64,000 nt of DNA from an uncultured Bacteroidales bacterium (GCA_903877385.1 CAIRDP010000019.1:102988-166987), one strand, 5' to 3'. Counted from the stretch's first letter, positions 26,491-35,467 are shown. Notes: generated by a model not told the origin, from the letters alone. Numbers and translations are program-made.

Positions 26491-27615
26491 ATGAAATTCA
26501 TCATTTCCAGTTCCTTGCTGTTAAAAAACCTGCAGGCAGTCATTGGCGTGATCAACAGCAATAATACCTTGCCTATTCTTGATGATTTTTTGTTTGACCT
26601 TAAAGAAGATAATCTTACCGTCACAACCTCAGATCTTGAAACTACCATGAGTGTGACGGTAAAACCTGATAAATCGGAAGCAGATGGTTCAGTTGCCATT
26701 CCCGCCAAGATACTGGTCGACACTCTTAAAACCCTTCCCGATATCCCGGTTTCCTTTTCCATAGACCTGGGCACTTTACTGGTTGAGATATCGGCAGGCG
26801 AGGGTAAGTATAAACTTAGCGGGCACAGGAGCGACGAATACCCGCGTACCCCGCCCCTTGAAGAACCCACATCCATAAACATCCCTTCGGGAGTGCTTTC
26901 CAAGGCTATTACGAAAACTATCTTCGCCACAGGCAATGATGAACTAAGGCTTGTTCTTTCGGGCGTTTTTTGTCAGCTTTCTATCGATGACATCACCTTT
27001 GTGGCCACCGATGCCCATAAGCTGGTAAGATACACAAGGCTTGATACAAAGGCCGAAGCTTCGGCTGCATTCATACTGCCCAAAAAACCGCTAAACCTGC
27101 TTAAAAATATTCTTGCAGCCCAGGATACGGAAGTAGCTGTAGAATATAACCGCACCAATGCATTTTTCTCCTTTGCGAACATCAGTCTTATTTGCAGGCT
27201 CATCGACGGTAAATATCCCAATTACGAAGCAGTCATCCCCAAGGAAAACCCCAACCATATGGTGATCGACAGGATGTCACTGCTTAACTCCATCAAACGT
27301 GTATCCATCTTCGCAAACCAGTCGACCCACCAGGTCAGGTTTAAAATCACGGGCAAAGAACTTCTTCTTACTGCCGAGGATGTTGATTTCTCGAATGAAG
27401 GCAAGGAAAGGCTTACCTGTTCCTACGATGGGGAAGATCTTGAGATCGGCTTCAATTCAAAGTTTTTAATGGAAATGCTTTCGAATATTGATGCCGACGA
27501 GGTCAGGATGGAGATGAGCGGCCCGAACCGTGCCGGCCTTCTGCTCCCGGCCAATGCCGAGAACAAGGATGAAGATATCCTGATGCTGGTTATGCCGGTG
27601 ATGCTGAATAAATAA
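26491..27615 (+). CDS. dnaN: DNA polymerase III sliding clamp (beta subunit)
   Basis: DnaN forms the ring that tethers replicative polymerase to DNA. The 374 residues contain the three repeated clamp domains. Recognisable segments are NTLPILDDFLFDL (21-33), SGHRSDEYP, FVATDAHKLVRY, LICRLIDGKYPNYEAVIP, and the partner-binding C-terminal end LMLVMPVMLNK. It has its own promoter and a strong terminator. dnaA and recF are not adjacent, so this is not evidence of the origin. Confidence 0.97.
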   Translation: MKFIISSSLLLKNLQAVIGVINSNNTLPILDDFLFDLKEDNLTVTTSDLETTMSVTVKPDKSEADGSVAIPAKILVDTLKTLPDIPVSFSIDLGTLLVEISAGEGKYKLSGHRSDEYPRTPPLEEPTSINIPSGVLSKAITKTIFATGNDELRLVLSGVFCQLSIDDITFVATDAHKLVRYTRLDTKAEASAAFILPKKPLNLLKNILAAQDTEVAVEYNRTNAFFSFANISLICRLIDGKYPNYEAVIPKENPNHMVIDRMSLLNSIKRVSIFANQSTHQVRFKITGKELLLTAEDVDFSNEGKERLTCSYDGEDLEIGFNSKFLMEMLSNIDADEVRMEMSGPNRAGLLLPANAENKDEDILMLVMPVMLNK

Positions 27616-27633
27616 CAAGGTATTTTACTGGAT

Positions 27634-27665
27634 AAAAAAAGCCGTCTGGTCAGGACGGCTTTTTT
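27634..27665. terminator. Bidirectional terminator between dnaN and the cold-shock gene
   Basis: AGCCGTC (27640-27646) pairs with GACGGCT (27654-27660) around a TGGTCAG loop. An A-run precedes and a T-run follows, so the hairpin works in both directions between convergent genes. Confidence 0.9.
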
Positions 27666-27686
27666 ATGCATTCAAAACAAAAAGGA

Positions 27687-27878
27687 TTATCCCCTCTTTA
27701 CGTTGATTGCCTTTTTTCCTCTTTTATCTTCTGTTACATCAAAAGAAACTACATCATCCTGTTTGATTTTGTCGATCAGACCGCTGACGTGTACGAAAAT
27801 TTCCTGCTGGTTGGAGTCATCAACGATGAACCCGAAACCTTTTCTTTCATTGAAGAATTTAACTTTACCTGTAGACAT
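27687..27878 (-). CDS. Cold-shock domain protein (CspA family)
   Basis: The 63-residue single cold-shock domain has the RNP1-type motif KGFGFIVDD and the RNP2-type motif EIFVHVSG, with the standard start MSTGKVKFFNERKGFGFI. It binds single-stranded RNA or DNA and probably acts as an RNA chaperone. It has its own promoter, about 28 bases of leader, and shares a terminator with dnaN. Whether it is cold-induced cannot be told. Confidence 0.95.
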   Translation of the reverse strand: MSTGKVKFFNERKGFGFIVDDSNQQEIFVHVSGLIDKIKQDDVVSFDVTEDKRGKKAINVKRG

Positions 27879-27905
27879 AAAAACAAATTTTAATTAATTA
27901 ATCGC

Positions 27906-27938
27906 CAAAGGTACACAAATATTTATTTATTTTTACAA
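27906..27938 (-). promoter_or_regulatory. Promoter of the cold-shock gene
   Basis: On the minus strand TTG (27936-27938) is followed after 22 bases by TACCTTTG (27906-27913), an exact -7 consensus. The leader to the ATG includes the AT-rich ATTAATTAATTAAAATT. Confidence 0.65.
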
Positions 27939-27949
27939 AAAACATTTTC

Positions 27950-29404
27950 ATGAAAGAGATATCAGTTAACCTTGAAAACCTGGACGAAGTTTTTCCTGAC
28001 GATTTTACCCAGGAGCAGATAGCAAAAGGCAAGACCTTATTTTTAAAGAAACTCGCCCAGGAAGCTCATTGTTTTTATACCGGGAAGATACAGACAGTGC
28101 CCAAAGCACCGGTTCCAGGGTTTAACTGGTTTAATGTATGGTACACCCCCGGTGTTTCCAAAATCTCGACAAATATCAGGGATCGTAACGATTGTTCCTT
28201 TGAACTTACCAACCGCGGGAACCTGGTCGCAGTAGTCAGCGATTCAACCAGGGTCCTGGGCGACGGTGACTGCACCCCCTCGGGAGGATTGGGTGTAATG
28301 GAAGGAAAAGCCTTCCTTATGAAATACCTTGGCGGTGTTGACGGGGTTGCATTATGCATCGACAGCAAGGATGAAAACGGTAAAAATGATCCTGAAAAGA
28401 TCATTCAGTTTGTAAAGATGGTCCAGCATAGTTTCGGCGCCATCAACCTTGAGGATATATCCCAGCCCAACTGTTTCAGGGTGCTGGATGTATTGAGGGA
28501 GGAATGCGAAATCCCGGTATGGCATGACGATGCCCAAGGCACTGCTTGCGTTACTCTGGCGGGTGTTATCAATTCACTGAAACTGTCGGGAAAGAAAATA
28601 GGAGATGTAAGGATTGTTTTGCACGGTGCAGGCGCTTCGAATACCACTATTGCCCGCCTGCTGATAACCGACGGGGCTGACCCGGCAAAGATGATCATGT
28701 TCGATACCAAAGGTTCTCTGCATACCGGGCGCAAGGATATCGAAGATGACAAACGTTACTACCGCAAATGGGAGCTTTGCTTATCGACCAATCCAGGCAA
28801 GGTGGCCACGATGGCAAAAGCAATGAAAGACGCGGATATCCTGATCTCGCTTTCAACCCCCGGGCCCGATGTTATCAAGAGGCCATGGATCCGCAGCATG
28901 GCGCCCAAATCCATAGTTTTTTGCTGCGCAAACCCTGTTCCCGAGATTTATCCTTATGCAGCCAAGGAGGAAGGCGCATTTATTGTGGCAACAGGCCGGG
29001 GCGATTTCCCTAACCAGGTGAACAATTCTACCGGTTTCCCGGGAATCCTCAAAGGTGCCCTTATGGTAAGGGCCCGCAAGATCACCGATACCATGGCTAT
29101 AAGGGCCGCCCATTCCCTGGCCGATTATGCTGAACGCAGGGGGATCCATCCCGAGGACATTGTTCCCAATATGGAAGAAGCCGGGGTTTTCCCTCACGAA
29201 GCCGCCGATGTAGCCATGCAGGCTATAGCCGACGGGGTTGCGAGGATTACCATGACCTGGGATGAGGCTTATGAGAGAGCCAAAAAAGATATTGAACACT
29301 CACGCGGCATGACCCGTTCGCTTACCGATAACGGGTATATCGAACAACCTCCCATCGATATGGTCAAAGATGCCCTAAAGTGGGCTGTGGAGCAGGTGAA
29401 ATGA
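27950..29404 (+). CDS. NAD(P)-dependent malic enzyme, short bacterial form
   Basis: The enzyme oxidatively decarboxylates malate to pyruvate. Its 484 residues lack the C-terminal phosphotransacetylase-like domain of MaeB, but the catalytic parts are clear: FNVWYTPGVSKISTNI, DSTRVLGDGDCTPSGGLGV, the metal site WHDDAQGTACVTLAGV, the nucleotide-binding IVLHGAGASNTTIARLL, and FCCANPVPEI. Cofactor preference is not read with confidence. It may supply pyruvate or NADPH alongside the pyruvate phosphate dikinase encoded 6 kb away. A 16-bp repeat array starts in its stop codon. Confidence 0.92.
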   Translation: MKEISVNLENLDEVFPDDFTQEQIAKGKTLFLKKLAQEAHCFYTGKIQTVPKAPVPGFNWFNVWYTPGVSKISTNIRDRNDCSFELTNRGNLVAVVSDSTRVLGDGDCTPSGGLGVMEGKAFLMKYLGGVDGVALCIDSKDENGKNDPEKIIQFVKMVQHSFGAINLEDISQPNCFRVLDVLREECEIPVWHDDAQGTACVTLAGVINSLKLSGKKIGDVRIVLHGAGASNTTIARLLITDGADPAKMIMFDTKGSLHTGRKDIEDDKRYYRKWELCLSTNPGKVATMAKAMKDADILISLSTPGPDVIKRPWIRSMAPKSIVFCCANPVPEIYPYAAKEEGAFIVATGRGDFPNQVNNSTGFPGILKGALMVRARKITDTMAIRAAHSLADYAERRGIHPEDIVPNMEEAGVFPHEAADVAMQAIADGVARITMTWDEAYERAKKDIEHSRGMTRSLTDNGYIEQPPIDMVKDALKWAVEQVK

Positions 29405-29532
29405 CGGATTGATTGATTGACGGATTGATTGATTGACGGATTGATTGATTGACTGATTGGTTGTTTGATTGAAAATATTATAATAACAAACCTTTTTAAT
29501 CAGTAAATCAATCAATCAGTCAATCAGTCAAT
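29403..29532. repeat. 16-bp tandem array and inverted copy between convergent genes
   Basis: GACGGATTGATTGATT is present three times without change (29403-29450), starting inside the malic enzyme stop codon, then decays (GACTGATTGG). The complementary words AATCAATCAATCAGTC and AATCAGTCAA (29506-29532) run into the stop codon of the opposing GH27 gene. The two arms can pair into a long imperfect hairpin around an AT-rich middle, which could serve as a bidirectional terminator. Confidence 0.85.
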
Positions 29533-31798
29533 TTTTTCTCAACACCAGCAGTTTCACCCCGTGGGGAAGCACGTTCATTTCAAAATGTGTCTGAACAAAT
29601 CCAAGATCTTTCTGGGTCCATGCATCCCTCATCATCCATTTGCCCTTAATCCCAAGATAATCAAGCTTAACATTTACCGGTAAGGGCTGTTCGGTGAGGT
29701 TGAATAGCCCGATGGCTTTTGAACCATCGGCAAGCTCCCTTACCCAGATCTGGCATTCGCCCGACTTCCATGCCTGCCTTGCCTGTTTTCCAAGGGGATC
29801 CTGGTTGATGGCAAGCACTTCATCGTTGGTCAAAAGGTTCAGAGTGAACGCATCCAGCTGGGTGAGGTCACAACCGATCAGCAGGGGAGCTGCAAGAAGG
29901 GACCATAAACTGATATGTGTATACTGTTCATTGGGAGTAAGTTTGGTATAATGCAGATGAGGACCCCAGCCAACCCAGCCAACCACTAGCATATCCGGGT
30001 CGTTCCACCTTCCGGGAGCAGAGTAGGGCGAGCAGGCGTCCTGAACAAACCCTATGCCTGAAAGGCTTTCCCAGCTATCGTCAATATCGCCCGTGGTTCT
30101 CCAGGAATTGGCATCAACCTCATTCCCCCATTTCCATACTTCCCCCATCCCATACTGGCAAAGGCTGTAGTGAATGTCGCGGTTAACTTTACGGAGATAT
30201 TTCCTCATTTCCCTGTATGGGAATTTCAACTCCCGATCGTTAGGGTTCGGGGCTATGCCTCCATATGAACACCAGTCGTATTTAAGATAATCAATTCCCC
30301 AGTCGGCATAGTTCCTGGCATCCTTTTCCTCAAAAGTATAGCTGCCTTCAAAACCCCCGCAGGTTTTGGGGCCGGGCGATGAATAGATGCCTACTTTAAG
30401 TCCGAGCGAATGAATATAACTGCACATTGCCTTCATATCGGGGAACTTGGAATTTGTAAGGATATTCCCGTTTTTGTCGTGAGTATCCTCCCATCCGTCA
30501 TCTATGTTGATATAGGTCCACCCGTGACTGATCAGGCCGCTGGATACAAAAGCTTCACCGGCCTGCCTTACTTTTTTATCACTCACACTAAGTCCCCATA
30601 CATTCCAGCTGTTCCAGCCCATGGGAGGGGTGAGGGAGATCAGCTCGCCGCATTTTATCGTAAGATCCTTTTCGGCAGTGCCAAAACTGTTGGTCACTTT
30701 TAATTTTACCTTGTATTCCCCTTTTTTGGATATTGCACCTGTGATCAGCCCATTATCAGCATGAATACGCAGGCCCTCGGGAAGCCCCTCGGCGCTGTAA
30801 GCAAGCGGAGGCTCCCCGGTCGCTGCAACCAGGTACTGGAAGGGAGACCACGGCCTTACGCCGAATACCGATGCCCCGTTGATCCTAGGGGCCTTGCCCG
30901 GTTTGGGAGTCAGGATATATGGCATCTCGAGTTGGGCGTTAACTTCCTTGCCTGAGGAATTTTCTTTGAAAGTAAAATATATGGTTGCCGGCACCGAAAG
31001 GTCCTTTATTACATTGACTGTAAAAACCATATGGAGATTCGGGCTCATGTCCAGTATCGTTTCCTGTTTAAACAAAGCATTCCCGTTGTCGCAACGGTTG
31101 GCCTTTACCGTGAGCAAACCCCTGAAATCTTCATTCTGCGAAATATTGTATATCGCAAACTGTTTACTGACCAGGGTATCACCCGAAAATTTGAAATTAC
31201 TCTGGCTGAAATCGAACATGACATGATCGGGAAGGTCGATCATGCTGATCTCGAAGGGTTTTGAGAACATACCCCCGGCTCCGCCTGAGTCGTATGCCCT
31301 TACCGAAATAACATTCTCCTTGTCCCAGTGAATGCGGGGATCATTGGCGGCAAGAACATACCTCCTGCTTACATCCCATCGGCTTGGTCCGTTGAAAAAA
31401 TCGGGCCTTGGTTCCGTGTTAACCGGCAACACTTTTGCGTTCTCGCCTATTAATTCCCCGTTGAGGAATACCTGGTCGTAATCGTCGATCTTGCCAAGTT
31501 TTATCTGAAGGCTGTCTTTGATGTATGCATCGTCGATGAGCGAGTGAGGTATTACGATCCTGAGCCTGTACCAGGCAAAACCATCCAGGTTTTTGTACCC
31601 CTGGTTTTCCCAGTTATCGGTAGGTTTGATCAAATCCCATTTGGAATCATCAAATGAGGCCCCTGACCATGCAATATCATCTCCGGTATGGAACTTCCAT
31701 TGAACCGAAAGGTCAAGCTTGTTTTCGGAAGGTGTTCTGTGGCATGCCATCAGGGCTGCCAGGGCTATTGCAAAAAGCCCAATTGTTAACTTCTTCAT
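29528..31798 (-). CDS. GH27 alpha-galactosidase-like lipoprotein
   Basis: From the ATG at 31798 (756 residues) there is a lipoprotein signal with lipobox LMAC; a further in-frame ATG at 31834 gives a poorer start. Layout: N-terminal beta-sandwich resembling a galactose-binding domain (25-170), a second beta domain (190-300), a putative Ig-like domain (310-390: LAYSAEGLPEGLRIHADNG) and the catalytic barrel (about 395-690). The barrel starts TPPMGWNSWNVWG and has YINIDDGWED, the nucleophile Asp near 508 in YLKYDWCSYGG, and acid/base region TTGDIDDSW. It probably removes terminal alpha-galactose outside the cell; no SusC/D pair is nearby. Confidence 0.93.
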   Translation of the reverse strand: MKKLTIGLFAIALAALMACHRTPSENKLDLSVQWKFHTGDDIAWSGASFDDSKWDLIKPTDNWENQGYKNLDGFAWYRLRIVIPHSLIDDAYIKDSLQIKLGKIDDYDQVFLNGELIGENAKVLPVNTEPRPDFFNGPSRWDVSRRYVLAANDPRIHWDKENVISVRAYDSGGAGGMFSKPFEISMIDLPDHVMFDFSQSNFKFSGDTLVSKQFAIYNISQNEDFRGLLTVKANRCDNGNALFKQETILDMSPNLHMVFTVNVIKDLSVPATIYFTFKENSSGKEVNAQLEMPYILTPKPGKAPRINGASVFGVRPWSPFQYLVAATGEPPLAYSAEGLPEGLRIHADNGLITGAISKKGEYKVKLKVTNSFGTAEKDLTIKCGELISLTPPMGWNSWNVWGLSVSDKKVRQAGEAFVSSGLISHGWTYINIDDGWEDTHDKNGNILTNSKFPDMKAMCSYIHSLGLKVGIYSSPGPKTCGGFEGSYTFEEKDARNYADWGIDYLKYDWCSYGGIAPNPNDRELKFPYREMRKYLRKVNRDIHYSLCQYGMGEVWKWGNEVDANSWRTTGDIDDSWESLSGIGFVQDACSPYSAPGRWNDPDMLVVGWVGWGPHLHYTKLTPNEQYTHISLWSLLAAPLLIGCDLTQLDAFTLNLLTNDEVLAINQDPLGKQARQAWKSGECQIWVRELADGSKAIGLFNLTEQPLPVNVKLDYLGIKGKWMMRDAWTQKDLGFVQTHFEMNVLPHGVKLLVLRKN

Positions 31799-31835
31799 GA
31801 ACCGGGGTTTTTGATAGGTGAGACCATAATTCATT

Positions 31836-31867
31836 CAAAAATAGGAATTTTCTAAGACAAAGATCAA
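31836..31867 (-). promoter_or_regulatory. Promoter of the GH27 gene
   Basis: On the minus strand TTG (31865-31867) is followed after 21 bases by TATTTTTG (31836-31843), an exact Bacteroidota -7 box. The leader is about 30 nt to the ATG at 31798. It is divergent from the metal-protein gene. Confidence 0.65.
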
Positions 31868-31885
31868 AACGATTCATGTATTTAT

Positions 31886-31893
31886 TAATTTTG
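31886..31893 (+). promoter_or_regulatory. -7 box of the heavy-metal gene cluster
   Basis: TAATTTTG fits TAnnTTTG and lies 38 bases before the HYC_CC_PP-type ATG. No convincing -33 TTG is found, so an activator may be needed. Confidence 0.5.
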
Positions 31894-31931
31894 CAAACCT
31901 GTACTCGTTAATAAATTCTTTATACCTGCGG

Positions 31932-32408
31932 ATGACTACCTGGTTAAGACATGCTGTTTCCCTGCTGCTCCTGCTGCCTTTCCTGGCAGGAACCCTGGGT
32001 ATTTCGGCCAGGGAACACCGTTGCACCTCCACCAATAAAGTCAGCCTTAAGCTTTTCCCTGAGATCAGCGGAGGGCTTGCAGGATGTTGTTGCTCAGGTT
32101 CAGTCGCAGACCCCTCAGCAGGGGGTCGGGCAGGCTCCGGAGACCTGGATACCCCCGACTGCTGTAAAACGATCCGCTTGTATTTCAGGGCTGATTTTCA
32201 GACCACCCTTTCACGTACTGCTAAACTGCCATACATATCGTTTAATTCGGCTGACCTGAATTTGCTTCCCGGTATAAAAATCAGTAAAACCACAGGATTC
32301 ATAAGTCTTTCCTTTTATTCTGATACGGGACCTCCGCTTACAGGCCGCCAACGCGTAATCAGTTTTCACCAGTCAAAAATTCCCTGCCCTCCTGTTTTTA
32401 TAAGCTAA
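31932..32408 (+). CDS. HYC_CC_PP-type exported Cys-rich protein
   Basis: The 158-residue protein has a signal peptide (1-24). It shows the pattern of the HYC_CC_PP family in variant form: EHRC (28-31, Arg replacing Tyr), CCC (52-54), DCCK (76-79) and Pro-Pro pairs near the end (TGPPLTG, CPPVF). Such proteins occur in Bacteroidota next to a particular TonB receptor type and an HMA protein, as here. A metal-binding role, probably copper, is inferred from the Cys/His residues and neighbours. Confidence 0.72.
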   Translation: MTTWLRHAVSLLLLLPFLAGTLGISAREHRCTSTNKVSLKLFPEISGGLAGCCCSGSVADPSAGGRAGSGDLDTPDCCKTIRLYFRADFQTTLSRTAKLPYISFNSADLNLLPGIKISKTTGFISLSFYSDTGPPLTGRQRVISFHQSKIPCPPVFIS

Positions 32409-32542
32409 ACAGGCGAGGGTTTTTTCAGTTCATCCTTCATTTTTCATAGCGGTATCCTTCAAGCCGGGCCTTGCCGCCCGTGAACGCCTCATTATCCCTT
32501 TCCTTTATCCGCAGTCTTTTAATAATATTTGAGGATTAAGAA

Positions 32543-34891
32543 ATGAATATGCCAAAGGCTATAAAAATATTGATTTTTTTACTTTTTGCTGCTGTCTGCA
32601 CTAAGACGGTCCACTCCCAGAATTTCTCAGGTTACGTCTATGAAAAAACCACAGGAGGGAAACAGGGGGCTCTCACCGGAGTCAATGTTTACTGGGCAGG
32701 GACCACCCAGGGCACCGTGACCGATGAAAAGGGCAGGTTTCGCCTTACGAAACCGTTAAACGGGAGCTCCCTGCTTGTCGTAAGCCTGCTTGGATACCGC
32801 AGGGATACGATTGCAGTTCCTGTAAACAAGTCAAAACTTGAAATTGAGATGCAGGCGGGCGACCGGCAACTGTCAGAAATCGAAGTTAAAGGCAGGCTGG
32901 ATAATTCCTATGTTTCCAAGATGAAAACCCAGGCTACCACGGTCATCAATATTGGTGAACTGCAAAGGGCTGCCTGCTGCAACCTGGCCGAAAGTTTCGA
33001 AACGAATGCTTCGGTGGATGTGTCGTACAGCGATGCGGTTTCAGGTGCCAGGCAGATACAGCTGCTGGGCCTCAGCGGGATCTACAGCCAGATCATGACC
33101 GAGAACGTGCCTCTGATCCGGGGACTTGCAACATCCTACGGTTTGAATTATGTACCCGGCCCGTGGATGGAATCCATACAGGTTGCCAAGGGCACTTCAT
33201 CCGTTGTGCAGGGATATGAATCCGTCACAGGCCAGATCAATGTTGAATATAAAAAACCCGAGAACAGCGAAAAATTCTTTTTGAATCTTTACGGCAACAG
33301 CAACCTCAGGTTTGAAGCCAATGCCATGGGTGCGGTCAAACTTACCGATAAACTGAGCACCTCGGTGCTGGTTCATGCCGATGATTTCAGGCTGCCCTTC
33401 GACAGGAACGGCGATGGCTTTATGGATATGCCGAAACTCACCAATATCAGCGTTTTTAACCGATGGGATTTTATCAACCCGGGAAAATGGGTGTCGAGGC
33501 TGGGCGTTAAATATCTTTATGAAGACCGTAACGGGGGGCAGATGGCATTTAATAAAAGTACCTGGAATACAGATACGGCCGGCATTACCAATGATTCCAA
33601 GAAATACGGTATCGGGATCAGGACAAACCGCCTGGAAGCTTTCTGGAAGAACGGGCTTATGTTCCAGGGATCAGCCCGATCAAGCCTGGGGCTTATCCTT
33701 TCGTTCATCAACCACGAACAGGATGCTTTTTATGGCATCAACCTGTACCATGGCCACGAACAGAATTTTAATTCCAACCTCATCTATACTGCCCAGTTTG
33801 ACGGTGAAAAGCACAAGATCTCGGCAGGGGGGAGTTTTTTTATCGACACCTACTCTGAGAATTTCATACAGACCAGGCTCGCATACCGTTACCAGTATCT
33901 TTCCGATACGGTAACTCCAACCTATGCCGATAAGTTCACCCTTGTCAATGATTCTGTAAATACGTACCTGATGGACCGCAGGGAATGGGCGGCAGGTGGG
34001 TTTATGGAGTATACTTTTAACCTGAAGGACAGGTTCACCCTCATTGCAGGTGTTCGGGGAGATTACAATAACCGCTGGGGTTTCCTTTTCACCCCCAGGT
34101 TGCATCTCAGGCTGACCTTGGCCAAAGGTCTTGCCCTTCGCGGCTCGGTGGGGAAAGGCTACCGCTCTCCAAACCTGCTTGCCGAAAATTCTCCAATGCT
34201 GATCAGCCAGAGGGTTCTTTATTTTGCCCCGGGTCTCAGCAATGAGGAAGCCTGGAATTTCGGGCTTAGCCTGAGCTGGGACTTTACCCTCTTCAGCCGT
34301 AAAGCCGAACTCACCGTCGACGGTTACAGCACTCAGTTTGTGAAGCAGGTAGTGGTTGACCAGGACAGCATGCCTGCGGCAATCTGTTTTTACAACCTTC
34401 AGGGAAAGTCATATGCCAACGTAGCCCAGGCCCAGTTCAGTTTTATGCCTGTAAAGCAGTTTACTGTATTGGCGGCCTTCCGTTATAATGATGTAAAAGT
34501 GACCGAGGGAAACCAGTTAAGGCAAAAAGCCCTGTCGAACAAGTATAAGGCCCTGCTTACCCTTTCGTATGCAAGCCGGTTCGAGAAATGGAAGTTCGAT
34601 CTTACCGGGCAGGTCAACGGCCCGAGCCGCATCCCTGATACAAAGAAGATGCCGGCCGTACTTCAGCTCCCGTCGGAATCACCGGCCTGGTTCAATTTAC
34701 TTGCCCAGGTTACAAGGAAATTCAGGAACTTTGAAATTTACCTTGGAGGAGAAAACCTGCTCAATGTAAGGCAAACGAATCCAATTGTTGAAAATTTAAA
34801 GCCTTACCATACGCATTTTGATGCTTCGATGGCCTGGGGACCGGTGGTCGGGATCACGGGGTATGCAGGCATAAGGCTGGCGATTAAATGA
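32543..34891 (+). CDS. TonB-dependent receptor, heavy-metal-linked type
   Basis: The 782-residue protein has a signal peptide (1-26, ending VHSQ), a carboxypeptidase-like beta domain (about 30-110, GTVTDEKGRFRLTKP) and a plug. The plug has the distinctive RAACCNLAESFETNASVDV and DAVSGARQIQLLGLSG, followed by GSVVQG-type TSSVVQGYESVTGQINVE and the barrel. The Cys-Cys in the plug marks the receptor group found with HYC_CC_PP and HMA proteins. It probably imports or senses a metal or metallophore, copper being the first guess. The 26-bp repeat array starts at its stop codon. Confidence 0.9.
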   Translation: MNMPKAIKILIFLLFAAVCTKTVHSQNFSGYVYEKTTGGKQGALTGVNVYWAGTTQGTVTDEKGRFRLTKPLNGSSLLVVSLLGYRRDTIAVPVNKSKLEIEMQAGDRQLSEIEVKGRLDNSYVSKMKTQATTVINIGELQRAACCNLAESFETNASVDVSYSDAVSGARQIQLLGLSGIYSQIMTENVPLIRGLATSYGLNYVPGPWMESIQVAKGTSSVVQGYESVTGQINVEYKKPENSEKFFLNLYGNSNLRFEANAMGAVKLTDKLSTSVLVHADDFRLPFDRNGDGFMDMPKLTNISVFNRWDFINPGKWVSRLGVKYLYEDRNGGQMAFNKSTWNTDTAGITNDSKKYGIGIRTNRLEAFWKNGLMFQGSARSSLGLILSFINHEQDAFYGINLYHGHEQNFNSNLIYTAQFDGEKHKISAGGSFFIDTYSENFIQTRLAYRYQYLSDTVTPTYADKFTLVNDSVNTYLMDRREWAAGGFMEYTFNLKDRFTLIAGVRGDYNNRWGFLFTPRLHLRLTLAKGLALRGSVGKGYRSPNLLAENSPMLISQRVLYFAPGLSNEEAWNFGLSLSWDFTLFSRKAELTVDGYSTQFVKQVVVDQDSMPAAICFYNLQGKSYANVAQAQFSFMPVKQFTVLAAFRYNDVKVTEGNQLRQKALSNKYKALLTLSYASRFEKWKFDLTGQVNGPSRIPDTKKMPAVLQLPSESPAWFNLLAQVTRKFRNFEIYLGGENLLNVRQTNPIVENLKPYHTHFDASMAWGPVVGITGYAGIRLAIK

Positions 34892-34980
34892 GGTGCGGGA
34901 TGAGGCGCTTCGCGCCGATGAGGGATAAGGGCGCTTCGCGCCGATGAGGGATAAGGGCGCTTCGCGCCGATGAGGGATGC
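34889..34980. repeat. 26-bp tandem array with GGCGCTTCGCGCC hairpins
   Basis: Three copies with a 26-bp period, beginning at 34905, 34931 and 34957, each contain the palindrome GGCGCTTCGCGCC or its GCGC core, followed by GATGAGGGATAA. A degenerate lead-in starts at the receptor stop codon (34889). There are no spacers, so this is not a CRISPR array. The repeated stems could slow 3' decay or attenuate transcription into the HMA gene. Confidence 0.85.
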
Positions 34981-35052
34981 AGGATATTTATAAATTCAAA
35001 ATCGATTATATATAAATTAAATAATTACTTAATCATTTAAACCAGGTAAACA

Positions 35053-35409
35053 ATGAAAACAAGAATCGTAATTGTCAGCAGCATGCTGCTGTTTGTACTT
35101 ATGCTTTTTTCGGCCCCGGCTTTCAGCCAGGATAAAAAAGAAGCAACAATAAAAATCAAAACCTCAGCTGTTTGCGAACAGTGCAAAGACCGCATTGAAA
35201 AGAGCCTGGCTTTTGAAAAAGGAGTAAAGAAGGCTATGCTGGATGTGGATACCAAGATTGTGACCATAACCTACAACCCCTCCAAAACAACTCCTGATGA
35301 CCTTCGCAAGACCATTTCAAAGCTCGGGTACGATGCCGATAATGTAGCAAAGGATAAGGCTGCCTATGCCAAACTCCCTTCCTGCTGCAAAAAGGACACG
35401 GGCAAATAA
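35053..35409 (+). CDS. Exported heavy-metal-associated (HMA) domain protein
   Basis: The 118-residue protein has a signal peptide (1-26, ending AFSQ) and one HMA fold (about 31-95). The metal-site loop is SAVCEQCKDRIEK (Cys41, Cys44), and the second half reads VDTKIVTITYNPSKTTPDDL. The end carries an extra SCC (111-113), a possible second metal site. It is probably a periplasmic copper or similar metal carrier that works with the receptor upstream. A strong bidirectional terminator follows. Confidence 0.9.
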   Translation: MKTRIVIVSSMLLFVLMLFSAPAFSQDKKEATIKIKTSAVCEQCKDRIEKSLAFEKGVKKAMLDVDTKIVTITYNPSKTTPDDLRKTISKLGYDADNVAKDKAAYAKLPSCCKKDTGK

Positions 35410-35411
35410 AG

Positions 35412-35448
35412 AAAACGGGCCGCAAATTGAAATTTGCGGCCCGTTTTT
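35412..35448. terminator. Bidirectional terminator between the HMA gene and ppdK
   Basis: AAAACGGGCCGCAAATT (35412-35428) pairs perfectly with 35431-35447, a 17-bp stem, with A and T runs on the outer sides. It ends both convergent transcripts. Confidence 0.93.
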
Positions 35449-35467
35449 CATTCCGGTAGTCTAAAGG

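Noticed and set aside
26491..27615. Replication origin near dnaN
   Set aside because: No dnaA, recF, gyrB or cluster of DnaA boxes is seen; dnaN often stands apart in Bacteroidota.
34889..34980. Possible CRISPR array
   Set aside because: Three 26-bp copies are directly adjacent with no unique spacers and no cas genes nearby.
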